A stretch of 64,000 bases of DNA from positions 2,914,001 to 2,978,000 of the forward strand of contig CM064422.1 in the NCBI GenBank assembly GCA_032690845.1. The letters run 5' to 3'. A model generated the notes under the pieces. It searched no databases and had not been told where the DNA came from. It saw nothing but the letters and a program-made list of their open reading frames with translations. Numbering within the stretch: the first letter of the stretch is position 1; each line of letters begins with the position of its first letter. Shown piece by piece: positions 10,947 to 23,049 of this stretch. The translations under genes were made by a program, and so were the position numbers. The DNA comes from Eleusine coracana subsp. coracana (lineage: Eukaryota; Streptophyta; Magnoliopsida; Poales; Poaceae).

Positions 10947-13507
10947 GTGGCCGCTAAAGGTCTTGATACGCAGCCTTTCTCTGGCTGCCAGGAGAATGCG
11001 ACGCGGCGCGAAATCTCGCCACCACCACCGCCGCCTCGTATTCGACTGTGCTCCGAGATCCACCAGGTCTCGGCGGCTGCGTCGAACGACGATGGATGGC
11101 GCGAGGTGCGCAGCAAGCGCAGCCGTCGGCGCCAGCAGAATCAACAGTTGCAGAGAAGAACTCACGGCACCCCCATGCATCTCCTAGAGCGCTTCGCAGG
11201 GCGCTGTTTCAATTGCCTATCTACGAGCCACAAGAAGGAGCGAAGCCGGGAACCCACAAGGTGCTTGCGCTGTCTGAAGTCGGGCCACCGCTCGTTCGAG
11301 TGCAGACAATCGTCCACTTGTGCTCGCTGCCATCGCAAGGAGCCGCCTCAAGTGAGGAAGACAACATTTCTCTACATGGTCTGGCCGCTTCAGGAGCCCG
11401 GAAGTCAGGCGACAGGTTCTCAGCATGCCGGGCAGGCAGCCGCCGAGTCGCTGCCGTAGTCTCGCGGGCGCGGCAGGAGGCGCAGGGGATGCCGTGGGGG
11501 AGAGTGCCGTAAGCGAACAAGGAGGGACCACAGGTCCACCTCTGAGCGCTCTGGCCGCTCCCCCTCTCCGCCCCCCCCCCCCCCCCCCCCCCCCCGACGT
11601 GGCGCCGTCCGGAGGAACCGAAGCTCTTCTTCATCGACCGAACGCTCGACACTGACCAGTGGGAGGCGGAATTCCAAGATCTGGCGGTTCTAGTCCAGAT
11701 TACTGGCACCCGGCCACTGGGAACGCAGGAGCAAGCGCGAGCAGCCTTTGCACACAGGTTTGGCATTCCGCTGAATGAGCGCCTGCAGATTCATGGCGCT
11801 GCAGCCCCGTATGATTTCCTCGTCATCATGCCGGACCATGCATCTTATCTCACGGCGATCACTGGTGACAGAACGGTCCGCACTCCGGCGTTCTCACTTA
11901 GCATCCGCCCATGGAACCGCCTTGCCTACACGGACCACGGCGAGTTGTACCACAAAGTTCAGATAGAAATTGAAGGAATTCCCCCACATGTGTGGGAACC
12001 GTCCTGAGCAAAGGCGCTGCTACGCCCGCACTGCTCAGTGGAGAGTATCCACCCAGATACGTCGTCACGACGAGACCTGTCCGTGTTTAAGCTCAATGCA
12101 TGGACCACACGCCCGGAGCTGATCCCGGTGTCCAAGATAATTGCGGTTCCGGAGCCGATTGATCTAGAATCAATTTTTCAGCCGATGAGGAGGACGTTGA
12201 AGTACACTGTCCAAATACACGTTCGTAGACTTCTATTCCGGCTGCCACTGGACTCCCCTCCAGAGTCCCTGCCACCAACACGCCTTCTTCAAAGTCGAGT
12301 GAAGACGATTCCCTGATAGGGCGCCACGAAGGGCCAGAAGCCGTGCCCGCCGCAGGGGGCACCACCGACGAGACCTCACCCCGCCGACTACGGCGACCGG
12401 CGGAGAAACACCGGTGACAAGAAAGGACGGGGGAACAAGAAGACGTTGGGTCCCATTACATGACCAACCACCACTGCCCTTTGAACTTGAAGTGAATGCG
12501 GATGCAAGTTGGGCCAGGAGCAGTATGCTTGCCATTCAAGGTGATGAGCGCTCCTCGAGCCCGGAGCCCCAACGGCCAGCGACCTGGCCTGGGAACAGCC
12601 TGCCAGGCATTCGAGGAGATGGCCGTTCCTCGAGCCCGGAGCCCCAACCGCCATCTGTACCTGCAGTAACTCCGGAACTCCATTTCCTGGAAGCAGCGTC
12701 CTCGCCTGTTGGTCAGGGATCAGCAAATTTCATGGGCCTCCATCCGATAATGCATGAAGCTGTTGTGCTCAACTCTGTCCACACAAAGCCCACGTTGATT
12801 GAGAATGACAGTAGGCCGGGCCATTTGGGCCGAGAACCCAAAGCTGATGGCGGGCGGATTGAGGAAACTGCGTTCCATGCGGGCAAGCCGGATCTTCCGC
12901 TGGAAGAATACCACCCCCTGCTGCGGGCACCTAGAGAAGAGGTGGTTTCATGGGCGCAGGACCCGATGTGCTGGGAGGCCGCAGAGAACTTGCACTACGG
13001 GCCATCATCGATTCTTACAAGGCCGGAGCCCACAGAGGCCCAGCATGCTCCACACATTGAGGCACTGACAGAAGACCGCCTCTCAATACAGCAAGAGGCC
13101 CAGCCCACACCAATGCCTGGACTAGAAGGGCAAGCGATCGAGCCCGCGCAGGCTGTGCAACCGAGAGGACCCAGGAATTCATAAACCTGGTCACCCGCCC
13201 GGTCCAGGAGCCGTCGGCAACCCCAGCTCCAGCGCCGGCCAAGAGGTCACGACGGCAACCAGCAAGTTCCACGACGTTACGACGTAGTCGCCATATTGCG
13301 AACAGTGCCGGCCCCAACCATGCTATCCAGAAGGCCCAGACGGTCCTCATGCGTAAGCTCGGGCTCGCGATAGAGGAGAATGGCTTGTCGCAGAAGGCAA
13401 GGGACGCATATGCCAAACTTTTCGAGCATCCTCTCTCCCCCTCCCATTTAGCGGCCTTGGCTGCCTTGTTTGGCTGGGTTGTACCGGACAGCGCACCATC
13501 CGCGTAG
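10947..13507 (+). pseudogene. LINE ORF1 (gag-like, CCHC) remnant
   Basis: ORF1 proteins of plant L1 LINEs bind element RNA. Several frames must be joined. First comes a basic segment with zinc-knuckle cysteines (CFNC...H and CLRCLKSGHRSFEC, near 11205-11305). Next is a domain (about 11609-12300) with IDRTLDTDQWEAEFQDLAVL and RPELIPVSKIIAVPEP, resembling the DUF4283-like part of plant LINE ORF1. After that a Pro/Ser-rich section carries a repeated SSSPEPQ unit (12540-12655). A helical C-terminus ends at the TAG at 13505-13507. A 25-base C run and a TGA near 12005 are among the breaks. In this family the CCHC part usually lies toward the N-terminus, as here. Confidence 0.65.
11571..11595. repeat. 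C25 homopolymer
   Basis: Twenty-five consecutive C bases interrupt the LINE ORF1 reading frame. Length is likely unstable and hard to sequence correctly. Confidence 0.95.
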
Positions 13508-13551
13508 CCGACTGTTCGAGACTTACTTCCTGGTTGTGTTTTAAATTATTG

Positions 13552-16500
13552 ATGGATCTTTCCAATATCCTTATATGGAATGTACGTGGCCTCAATAAGA
13601 AGTCGCATCATGACTCCGTCCGATCGTTGATCTGTGACTCCGTCCGATCGTTGATCTTATCAGCTAAACCTGAATTAGTCTGTCTTCAAGAAAAAAAAAT
13701 CCAACAGATGACATCGGGCATGTTGCTCACAACCCTCGGCACTGATCTGAATCAGCATGTCTACCTGCCAGCAAATGGAACCCGGGGCAGGATCCTTATT
13801 GCATGGAAAGGCGACTCTGTTCAAGCGATCACTTCCAGAGTGGACTAGTTCTCCGCCTCGGTACTCTTCTGCAATCAAGATGGAATGCAATGGTGGTTCT
13901 CAGGAGTTTATAGGCCACAACCGGATGCACAAAAGATACTCTTCATGGAGGAAATGCGTACCTTACACACCAGCTGCGTTCCGCCATGGCTAATAGTGGG
14001 CGACTTCAATTTAATTTATCGGGCAGAGGACAAAAACAACAGCAACATTGACGGGCAGATGATGGGCCGGTTTAGACGACTACTGAATGATGTCGGACTG
14101 AAGGAGATCGAGCTTCTTGGTTGCCGCTTCACTTGGTCCAATGAACGCTCTGCGCCGACATTGGTGCACCTTGATAGGGCCTTCTGCACGAGTGCTTGGG
14201 AGGGGCTCTACCCGGATCACATTCTGCAAAGCACGGCTGCGGGAATATCAGATCATTGCCCACTCCTCCTCAGCCTGCGAAGTAATAGTCGGGGGAAACG
14301 TCGCTTCCACTTTGAGAGTTTGTGGCCAAAAATTGAGGGCTTCCATGATGCAGTTCAGATGGCATGGATGGCGAGCGGCATCACGGGAACCCCCCTGGAG
14401 AGGCTTGCGGCAAAGCTGCAGGCCACATCGCGTGCCTTACAGTCTTGGAGCGACAAGAAGGTTGGCAACGTCGGCGTGCAACTAGACTTGGCCAGAGAGC
14501 TACTACACCGACTAGAGATCGCGCAAGACGACCACAACCTATCGACAGACGAGCAGTGGCTCAGACGCCAACTAAAACACCACTGCCTCGCGCTAGCCTC
14601 CCTCCAGTGCACGATCACCCGGACACGGTCACGGATTGATTGGCTCGAGGAGAGCGACACGAACACGAAATATTTCCATACGCACGCGCGATACCGGAAG
14701 AGGAAAACGTACATTGCTAAGCTACAAACTGATGATAGAATCGTGACAACACAGGAAGAAAAGGAGGAGGTGATTTGGAGGTTTTACCACCAGCTACTTG
14801 GCACCCCCGAGACCAGGGAGGCCACGCTAAACCTGCCGGCCTTTCACCGTGACTCGGTGGATCTGTTAAGTTTGGACGCTCCGATATCGGAGGATGAGGT
14901 GTGGGGAGTGATCAAAGACATGCCACCAGACAAGGCGCCAGGGCCGGATGGATTTAATGGCCGATTCTACAAGTCCTGTTGGAGCATCATCAAACAAGAT
15001 GTCATGGCTGCAATTGGAGCATTGCATGGTGGTGACACACGGAAACTACAGCTGCTTAACTCGGCCCTGATGGTGCTCATACCCAAAAGAGATGACACCC
15101 TGTAGGTGGGCGACTACCGCCCCATTAACCTCGTCCATAGTTTTGCTAAGCTCGTCACCAAGATAATGGCATCCCGACTAGCACCTCATCTACACTCAAT
15201 GGTGGCACTCAATCAAAGTGCATTCATAAAGGGCCGATGCATCCATGATAATTTTATGTTGGTCCAACATATGGCGCGCTTTCTACACAGGCAACAGCGC
15301 CCTCGGGTCATGATCAAGCTCGACATCACCAAAGCGTTTGACTCTGTGTCATGGCCGTTCCTACTGGAGGTCCTCACATATCTTGGTTTTGGGAGTCGTT
15401 GGTGCAGTATCTTGTGCAGCCTATTGCACACCACACGGGTGCTTCTTAATGGTGAGCCAGGGAATATGATCCAGCATCGTCGAGGCCTACGGCAAGGAGA
15501 CCCGCTCTCCCCCATGCTCTTTATATTGGTGATGGACGTGCTCAGCAGTTTGGTTTAGAAGGCGGAAGAGATGGAATTACTGGAGCCATTGGCATCGAGA
15601 AGCATGGGCCACCGAGTATCCGTTTACGCGGATGATGTCATATTTTTTGCCTCGCCATCACATGGAGACCTCAGCATAATCAAAGGCATCCTATCATCCT
15701 TTGGTGCTACCTCGGGACTCAAAGCAAATATGCAGAAGTCCGCCATCCTACCTATTCGCTGCGACGATGAACACAAGCATCAGGTACAGGAGAATATAGG
15801 GTGCAAGACGACTGACTTCCCATGCAAATATTTGGGGCTTCCACTGTCACTACGTCGGCTAACCTCGGTGGACTTGCAACCAATCTTGGACCGGATTGCC
15901 GATAGCTTGCTCGGGTGGAAGGCAGAGCTCCTAGCCACCTCGGGCCGGTTAATCTTGGTGAAGGCAGTACTGACGGCGATACCCATCTACCTACTTATCG
16001 CACTCGACGTCCCAAAATGATTTGTCAAAGCAGTTGACAAATATAGGAGATCCTTCCTATGGAGGGGAAGAAAGGAGCTATGAGGTGGGCATTGCTCGGT
16101 GAATTGGGAATGAGCAACATGACCACTTCACCTTGGAGGTCTAGGCATACATAATCTACAGATTCTCGGATGGGCTCTTCGTATGAGATGGGTTTGGCTC
16201 AAAAAAACCGACAGAACACGACCTTGGGCGGCCTTCGACATCGCGGTGCCGGTGACTATTTCAGCTATGTTCGTGATCTCGATGACCACATCGGTTGGTG
16301 ATGGCAAGTCAACCCTTTTCTGAACTGATAGATGGCTGCACGGGCAATGCATCTCAGATCTTGCTCCGGACCTCATGTCCTTTGTGCGCAATGGCGGGCT
16401 CTCACGGTGGATAGATCCATGGAGAACGATACATGGCTTCAATACATTGTGGCGGCTTATCTACCAGGGCTCTTCCACCTGTGGGACCTGCTGCATGACA

Positions 16501-16854
16501 TTACCCCATAGCCGGGCACTGATGATATCCATCGATGGACGCCGCGGGCAGATGGCTGCTTCAGCACCACGTCAGCTTACGAACGGTTCTTCCTAGGAGC
16601 AACTTCGTTCGAGCCATACAAACGACTGTGGCGGAGCTGGGCGCCACTCAAGGTGAAGCTCTTCATTTGGATGGCAATCCTCAACAGGTGCTGGACCGCG
16701 GATAGGCTGGCTTGCCGTGGCCATGATCACTCGGATCGGTGCGTCCTCTGCGATCAGGCCGAAGAAGACGTCCAACATATCCTCACGTCATGCGTCTTCA
16801 CGGAAGAGGTCTGGCTACGATGCCTCACTAGAGCTGGAATCCCGGCGGTCATGC
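13552..16854 (+). pseudogene. LINE ORF2 (endonuclease and reverse transcriptase) remnant
   Basis: ORF2 nicks target DNA and copies the LINE RNA into it. It starts MDLSNILIWNVRGLN, the entry of the endonuclease/exonuclease/phosphatase fold. Later endonuclease motifs include IVGDFNLI and AGISDHCPLLLSL (about 14000-14275). RT motifs follow: DKAPGPDGFNGRFYKSCW (14930), DYRPINLVHSFAKLVTKI (15109), LDITKAFDSVSW, GLRQGDPLSP and the catalytic YADDVIFF (about 15625). A zinc-type C-terminal region (KLFIWMAILNRCWTADRL, RCVLCDQAEEDVQHILTSCVF) lies at 16650-16800. In-frame stops occur at 13846, 15103, 15556 and 16018, with frameshifts besides. It is cut at CATGC (16850-16854) by a CRM LTR and resumes at 17777. 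Confidence 0.85.
13612..13659 (+). repeat. 24-bp in-frame tandem duplication in ORF2
   Basis: Two copies of GACTCCGTCCGATCGTTGAT plus four bases duplicate the residues DSVRSLI near the endonuclease N-terminus. The reading frame is preserved. Confidence 0.9.
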
Positions 16855-17776
16855 TGATGTGAACAAGGGTTCCCGATCTTCCGAAAGGTTCCGGATACGT
16901 TGATTTGGTCGGAGGCGACACACAAATCGATCAGGCTTTAGAACAACACGTTCTAAACCCCGCAATCGCAGCACGACGTCTCCTCTGGTTAACAACCGTC
17001 CTAAAACGATTGACCTTGCTGAGAAGGTTAATCTCTGCCTGCGAATCAAGAACACAAGTAAGAACAAAGAAGAATGCAACATAATTGCAGATGTATTATG
17101 AATCTCATGAAGTTGGGGTCTCACAAACCGTGATGACGACGAAACTATTATGAACAGAATAATCTAAGCAAAACTCGAACCCTAATGGTGCGGAACCAGC
17201 TGTATATGAAAACCCTAGTGTCGTGCAAGACCCTCTGGATGTGCCCCTAATTAGCCTCAACTAGATACAAAGCCTAAAGGCCAAAAACAGGTGATGCAAC
17301 ACCAAAACAGAATTTGGGCCCTCTATTATTTCGATGATTCCTGATGACTCCGGATTAATTGTGACACGAGACCGGTGGCATTGGAAAGGTCTTCTTCTTA
17401 TCTTTCCGTGCATATGTAGAACGTCCAAATCTGAGTCCGTATGCGTCCTGGGCATCTATTTTAGTGCAGACTGGTCCTGAGCCCCAAAACAGACTCGAGG
17501 TCGGTTTTGGTTGGGCCTCCACCTTGGCTTCCACGTCCTTGATGGTCCTCCACATCTCCAAGTCCTTCTCCCATCATCTTCTGGTCCTCTCCATGGTTTC
17601 TAATTATAATACAATCATTAGGTAGCAAATTATTCTCAAAAGTGACATGTGATGAAGAACGTAGGAACGAGCTCACCTCTAAATTTAGTCGTCGTGCACG
17701 AGCTCTAGTCATTGGACCTTGCAAGTCCAGAATTGAAGGAGTGTTGCATATATCCTTAGGAGTGATGTCCTCATCA
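16855..17776 (-). repeat. Solo LTR, CRM-type chromovirus
   Basis: A 922-bp LTR with TGATG...CATCA ends is flanked by a perfect 5-bp duplication CATGC (16850-16854 and 17777-17781) within LINE ORF2. On the minus strand its first part encodes the polyprotein C-terminus (DEDITPKDTC near 17770, then GPMTRARARRLNLEVSSF near 17720). The pol frame of this family therefore runs into U3. The TGATG/CATCA ends and the pol overlap are known for CRM centromeric retrotransposons. It is about 8% different from the LTR at 24041 over the part I compared. Confidence 0.85.
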
Positions 17777-18056
17777 CATGCCGACTACAACGGACACCAC
17801 GTTCGCGAGATGGTGGCGCAGGGCAGCCAAGCGAACGCCCAGGGACAGCAGGAAAGGTTTCCATACCCTCGTCATGCTGGCCGCCTGGCAGTTGTGAAAG
17901 CACAGGAACCGCTGCGTCTTTGACAAGATCACGCCCAATGTGCAGGCAGTCGTGCAGGCGGTGATCGATGAAGGTTGGTTATGGATAATGGCCGGTGCGG
18001 CTAAGATTACGCCGCTAGGATTCCCAACCAACTTAGTAGGTTGTTCAATAATGCAA
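17777..18056 (+). pseudogene. LINE ORF2 C-terminus, first copy
   Basis: It continues ORF2 after the solo LTR: TTFARWWRRAAK, KGFHTLVMLAAWQL, a stop (TGG to TGA), then KHRNRCVFDKITPNVQAVVQ and DEGWLWIMAGAAKI. This matches the tail of plant L1 ORF2. It breaks off at TTCAATAATGCAA (18056), where CRM pol sequence begins without shared homology. A second copy of the same segment lies at 24963. Confidence 0.85.
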
Positions 18057-20650
18057 TCGACTCAAGCTCATCCTCTTCTCCCAAGTATGGTTTTAAATCT
18101 AAAATGTTAAAAGTAGGACTAACCCCGATCTTGGGAGGCAACTAAAGTTTGTATGCATTATCATTAATTTTCTCAATTATTTTGAAAGGACCATTAGCTC
18201 TAGGCATTAATTTAGACTTTCTCAAATCTGGAAATCTATCCTTTCTCAAGTATAACCATACTAAATCTCCTACATCAAGTTTTACTTCTTTTCTACCTTT
18301 ACTACCAGTAATTTTATACTTGTCATTCATCTTTTCAATGCTAAGTCTAGTGGTCTCATGCATTTGCAAAATAAATTCAGCACGCTCCTTAGCATTAACA
18401 TAAACTCTCTCATGAATAGGTAGAGGAAGTATATCAAGTGGAGTACGGGGATGAAAACCATACACTACCTTGAAGGGACTTACCTTTTTAGTAGAATGTG
18501 TTGCCCGATTATATGCAAACTCAACATGAGGCAAACATTCTTTCCACTCCTTTAAATTTTTCTTCAAAATAGCTCTCAACATAGTACCCAAAGTGCGGTT
18601 CACCACCTCAGTTTGTCCATCAGTTTGTGGGTGACAAATTGTAGAAAACAACAACTTTGTATCCAACTTATTCCAAAGCGTGCACCAAAAGTGACTCAAG
18701 AATTGTGCATCACGATCTGAAACAATAGTAGAAGGCATACCATGCAAACGTACAATTTCTTTGAAAAAGAGATCAGCAATATAACTAGCATCATCAGTCT
18801 TATGATATGGTATAAAGTGTGCCATCTTAGAAAATCTATCCACAACAACAAAAATACTATCACTCCCCCTCTTAGTCCTAGGCAGTCCTAAAATAAAGTC
18901 CATAGAAATATCCGCCCAAGGAATAGAAGGAACAGGAAGTGGCATGTATAAACCATGTGGATTCAAGCGAGACTTAGCTTTTTGACATGTAGTGCAGCGA
19001 GCAACAAAGCGCTCAACATCTTTCCTCATCCTTGGCCAAAAGAAGTGTGTGGTCAAAATATCCTCCGTCTTCTTGGCACCAAAATAACCCATCAATCTAC
19101 CTCCATGTGCCTCCTGTAACAACAAAAGATGAACGGAACCAACTGGAATGCATAGGCGGTTAGCTCTAAACAAGAATCCATCAGTCAACAAAAATTTATT
19201 CCATGCACGACCTTCTTTACAATACAGCAATACATCCTTAAAATCAACATCAACAGCATATTGTTCTTTAATTTCCTCAAGTCCAAAAATTTTACAATCA
19301 AGTTGAGACAATAAAGTATAGCGCCTAGATAAAGCATCAGCGATCACATTATCCTTCCCTTTCTTATGTTTAATAATGTAAGGAAAAGACTCAATAAACT
19401 TAATCCATTTAGCATGTCTACGGTTCAAATTACATTGAGAACGAATATACTTAAGTGATTCATGATCAGAATGAATAACAAATTCTTTGGGCAACAAATA
19501 ATGACACCACGTCTCTAAATAACGTACAAGTGCATACAATTCCTTATTATATGTGGAGTAATTCAAAATAGGCCCAGTAATTTTCTCACTAAAGTATGCA
19601 ACAGGTTTACTATCTTGCATCAAAACACCACCAATGCCTATACCACTAGCATCACATTTAAGCTCAAAAATCTTATCAAAATTAGGTAATCGCAGCAATG
19701 GTGCATGTGTAAGTTTATCCTTCAAAGTATCAAAAGACTCATGATGTTCCTTACCCCAATGGAAATCAACGCCCTTCTTTGTCAACTCATGCAAAGGTGT
19801 AGCAATGGTGCTGAAATCTTTGACAAAGCGGCGGTAGAAACCTGCAAGACCAAGAAAACTCCTCACCTGTGTGATAGTTTTTGGTACAGGCCAGCTCTTT
19901 ATGGCTTCAATCTTCGCCTCATCCACCTCAATTCCTTGTGGAGTCACAACATAGCCAAGAAAAGAGACTCGATCTGTGCAAAAGATGCACTTCTCAAGGT
20001 TACCAAATAAACATGCATCTCGTAAAGTATCAAAAACAGCACACAAATGATTCATATGTTCATCTATGGATTTGCTATAAATCAAGATATCATCAAAGTA
20101 AACTACCACAAATTTGCCAATGAAAGCTCTTAAAACCTCATTCATCAAGCGCATAAAACTACTAGGTGCATTAGTTAAACCGAAAGACATTACTAACCAC
20201 TCATATAATCCGAATTTGGGTTTGAAATCTATTTTCCATTCATCTCCAAGTTTCATTCTAATTTAATGGTAGTCACAACGCAAATCAATTTTAGTGAAAA
20301 TTATAGCACCACTTAACTCATCAAGCATGTCGTCTAGCCTAGGAATAGGATGACAATACCTAATAGTAATATTATTAATGGCTCTATAATCTACACACAT
20401 ACGCCAAGTACCATCTTTCTTAGGAACCAAAAGTATAGGAACAACACAAGGACTAAGTGATTGACGAACATACCCATGATCCAAAAGGTTTTGAACTTGC
20501 CGTTGTATCTCCTTAGTCTCCTCAGGGTTGGTCCTACAAGCAACACGGTTTGGCAAAGTAGCACCCGGAATCAAATCAATTTGATGCTCAATCCCTCTCA
20601 AAGGTGGCAATCCCGGGGGTATCTCAGCTGGAAAACATCCTTATACTCTC
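18057..20650 (-). pseudogene. CRM-type pol: RT, RNase H, integrase
   Basis: Pol copies RNA and inserts the DNA product. RT begins with PPLRGIEHQIDLIPG (20610) and VPKKDGTWRMCVDYRAIN, with the catalytic FDDILIYSKS after a GLTNAPSSFM segment (about 20130). RNase H follows (FELKCDASGIGIGGVL, YALVRYLETW). Integrase has the H2C2 zinc region (ARCTTCQKAK) and the D,D,E core (DFILGLPRTKRGSDSIFVVV; IVSDRDAQFLSHFW; QTDGQTEVVNRTLGTML). The C-terminal part reads LDVGDLVWLYLRKDRFPDLR. Breaks: a missing base near 20627, CAA to TAA at about 20261, and GAG to TAG at about 18142. The 704-residue stretch between the last two is uninterrupted, so decay is modest. Confidence 0.9.
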
Positions 20651-20947
20651 ACAAAAGGTTAGTGACAGCAGGAGGCAAAGCACTAGAAGCAATATCATCA
20701 AGCGAAAACAAAGCTTGTTTACATATCAAAACATAGCAAATATCATTATTATCAGAAATTTCAGCAAGCTCAGATTTTATTGCAAGACATGAACGATCTT
20801 GTAATTTAATTCCAGCACCCTTAGAACTTGAAGAATCATTAACATTACTAGGTGTAGAATTAGAATTAACAGGTTATTGAATTTCAGAACCTTTATTTTT
20901 CAAACTAGCAGCTCTTTCTAAATCAGCTTGTATAATTTCAGCAGGGG

Positions 20948-21557
20948 TCATTGGTAACAAAGTAATTTTAGTTCTTTATGCATAAAAGTGTACTTATTAC
21001 TTCTACCATGGTGTACAACATCATTATCAAATTCCGAAGGTCTACCCAATAAAAGTGAACATGCTTGCATGGGTACGACATCACAATAAATATAACCCAC
21101 ATAACAACCAATGAAAATAGGAACTCTGCAAGTTTGTATTACCTTAGCTTTTCCAGAATTGTTTAACCACTGAATGTAGTACGGATGTGGATGTGGGCGT
21201 GTGGTCAAAGCAAGATTGTTGACCACATCAGAACTCACCAAGTTATTGCAGCTCCCTCCATCAATGATGACACATGCTCGGCGGTTCTTGATGACGAAGA
21301 AAATCTGAAACAAGTTGTGGCGCTGCATCGTCTCAGGCTGATGAACTTGTGTGCTAAGGACACGCTGAACAATAATGTTCATGTATCCCGTGGTGTCTTC
21401 GCCTCTAAGGACGAGGTCACTGCTGGTGGCAGCGACGTCCTCCTCCTCATCCTCCACAGCGGAGGTGGTCATGTAACCGCCATCATCTGTCGCCACATTT
21501 GACCGCCTACTTGGACAATCTTTCTGCACATGACCAAGTCCATGTCAACGGTGGCAC
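20948..21557 (-). pseudogene. CRM-type zinc knuckle and protease
   Basis: A CCHC knuckle (C-H-R-stop-HGLGHVQKDC) has its second cysteine codon TGC changed to TGA at about 21546. The aspartic protease follows with IIDGGSCNNLVS, the DGG-type active site seen in chromoviruses, then HPHPYYIQWLNNSGKAKV and DVVPMQACSLLLGRP. The protease would process Gag-Pol. The frame ends at 20948 before the spacer to RT. Confidence 0.85.
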
Positions 21558-22746
21558 TAAATCCCTATAGTGCGCCCCGTCGAAACAACAGAGGAGGCAC
21601 TACTAGCTGGTACCTGCATAGAATTTTTACCTGAGCGCGAAGAAGGTGCAGGGGCTGATCTTGGTGCTGCAGAAACAACACTGGTTCCCTTGGTAGCTGC
21701 TGGTGGGGGCGGCCAAAAAGATGGCTTGGGTAGCCCTGAAGTCCCCGTCGGCCGTGGAGAGTAGAAGTTCTTGGACTTGCTATACTCCTCAAAAGCCTGG
21801 AAAAGTCCCTGTGATTCTTTCTCTGCAAGCATAGCATACTGGAAACACTGATTGAGGGTATAATATTCTTTAAAATCAAGGATGTCCTAAATTTCTTTTC
21901 TCAAACCAGAATAAAAGCGGCAAATCTGATCCTCTACTTTTTCTACTACAGCACAACGAATCAAACCCTTCTAAAGCTTACTAAAGTACTGCTAAATAGT
22001 TTTATCTCCTTGTTCTAAACACTGTAGTTTATTACGAATCTCTCTATAAAAAGAAGGAGGAACAAAACGATCACGCATTGATACCTTTTGTTCTTCCCAA
22101 GTAGTAGGCAACTCAGTTTCAGCAGCTAGACCACTCCACCAAACAATAGCAAAGTCCTTAAACTCACTAGTGGCTTGTCTAACCCTATGTTGTTCAGGAA
22201 CAAGGTGGACATTAAATTTTTGTTCTACAGTCATCTCCCAATCAAGATAAACATCACCATCATACTGAACCAAAAATGAAGGAATTGAAAACTTAATTTT
22301 AGCATACGGGCCATCTGGAGCATAGTTACCGTGTGGACGACGATTGTAGTTATGGAAACCACCCATACCTTGAGTATTATGTTGCAAACGACGTCGTAAT
22401 CTTGTGGTCCTTGTAGCTGACCTCTCCACGGTGCCATCAGCCTTATACACCATGTCTTCATCATGGTCGTCTTCAACGTCGTTGTTGTTGTTATTGGTGT
22501 TCGTATCGTTGGTCTTAGGAGCGGTCTCCAACGCGACAACCTGATCGGTTAACTTACAGACCCGCTTCTCCAACCGCTCGATGCTTTCTCCAATGTGAAG
22601 CTTGCTGACCGCATCAGTAACGACTCTGGTGATCGTCTCTGCCAAATCACTCTAAGCAGCCTACAAAGCCTTCTGGAGCTGCTCATGGCTCACGCACTCA
22701 TCAAATTGTGAGGGTGAAGCCATCTCTCCGTCGTCACTTCCTGCCA
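21557..22746 (-). pseudogene. CRM-type gag
   Basis: It starts at ATG 22746 (MAGSDDGEMASPSQFDEC). Two early stops (about 22660) break it, after which a 217-residue frame covers the coiled and capsid region (AETITRVVTDAVSKLHIGES; LDWEMTVEQKFNVHLVPEQH; WEEQKVSMRDRFVPPSFYRE). Further stops lie near 21991 and 21885. A Pro/Ser-rich linker (21830-21560) leads to the zinc knuckle. It forms the element particle in intact relatives. Confidence 0.85.
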
Positions 22747-22963
22747 TCATAAACACCAAAATAGGAAACAAACAGTGAAGGTTATCCATACAAAATAGAT
22801 AAGCAGTGGTGCCTCTCAATACAGCAAAAGGAAACTCCTTACAAAGCTCTTACAAAGTTCTGAAAAGCAAAGAAAAGGATACCAGAGAGGTGTGTTCCAT
22901 GATTGCAAGGGTCACAAAATAACCTATGTGTTATCCGGAAGAAATATGTAGAGCTAGAAAGGC

Positions 22964-23049
<86 letters not shown>

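Noticed and set aside
17777..18056. A separate host gene between solo LTR and CRM pol
   Set aside because: The frame is the ORF2 tail of the surrounding LINE and recurs at 24963.
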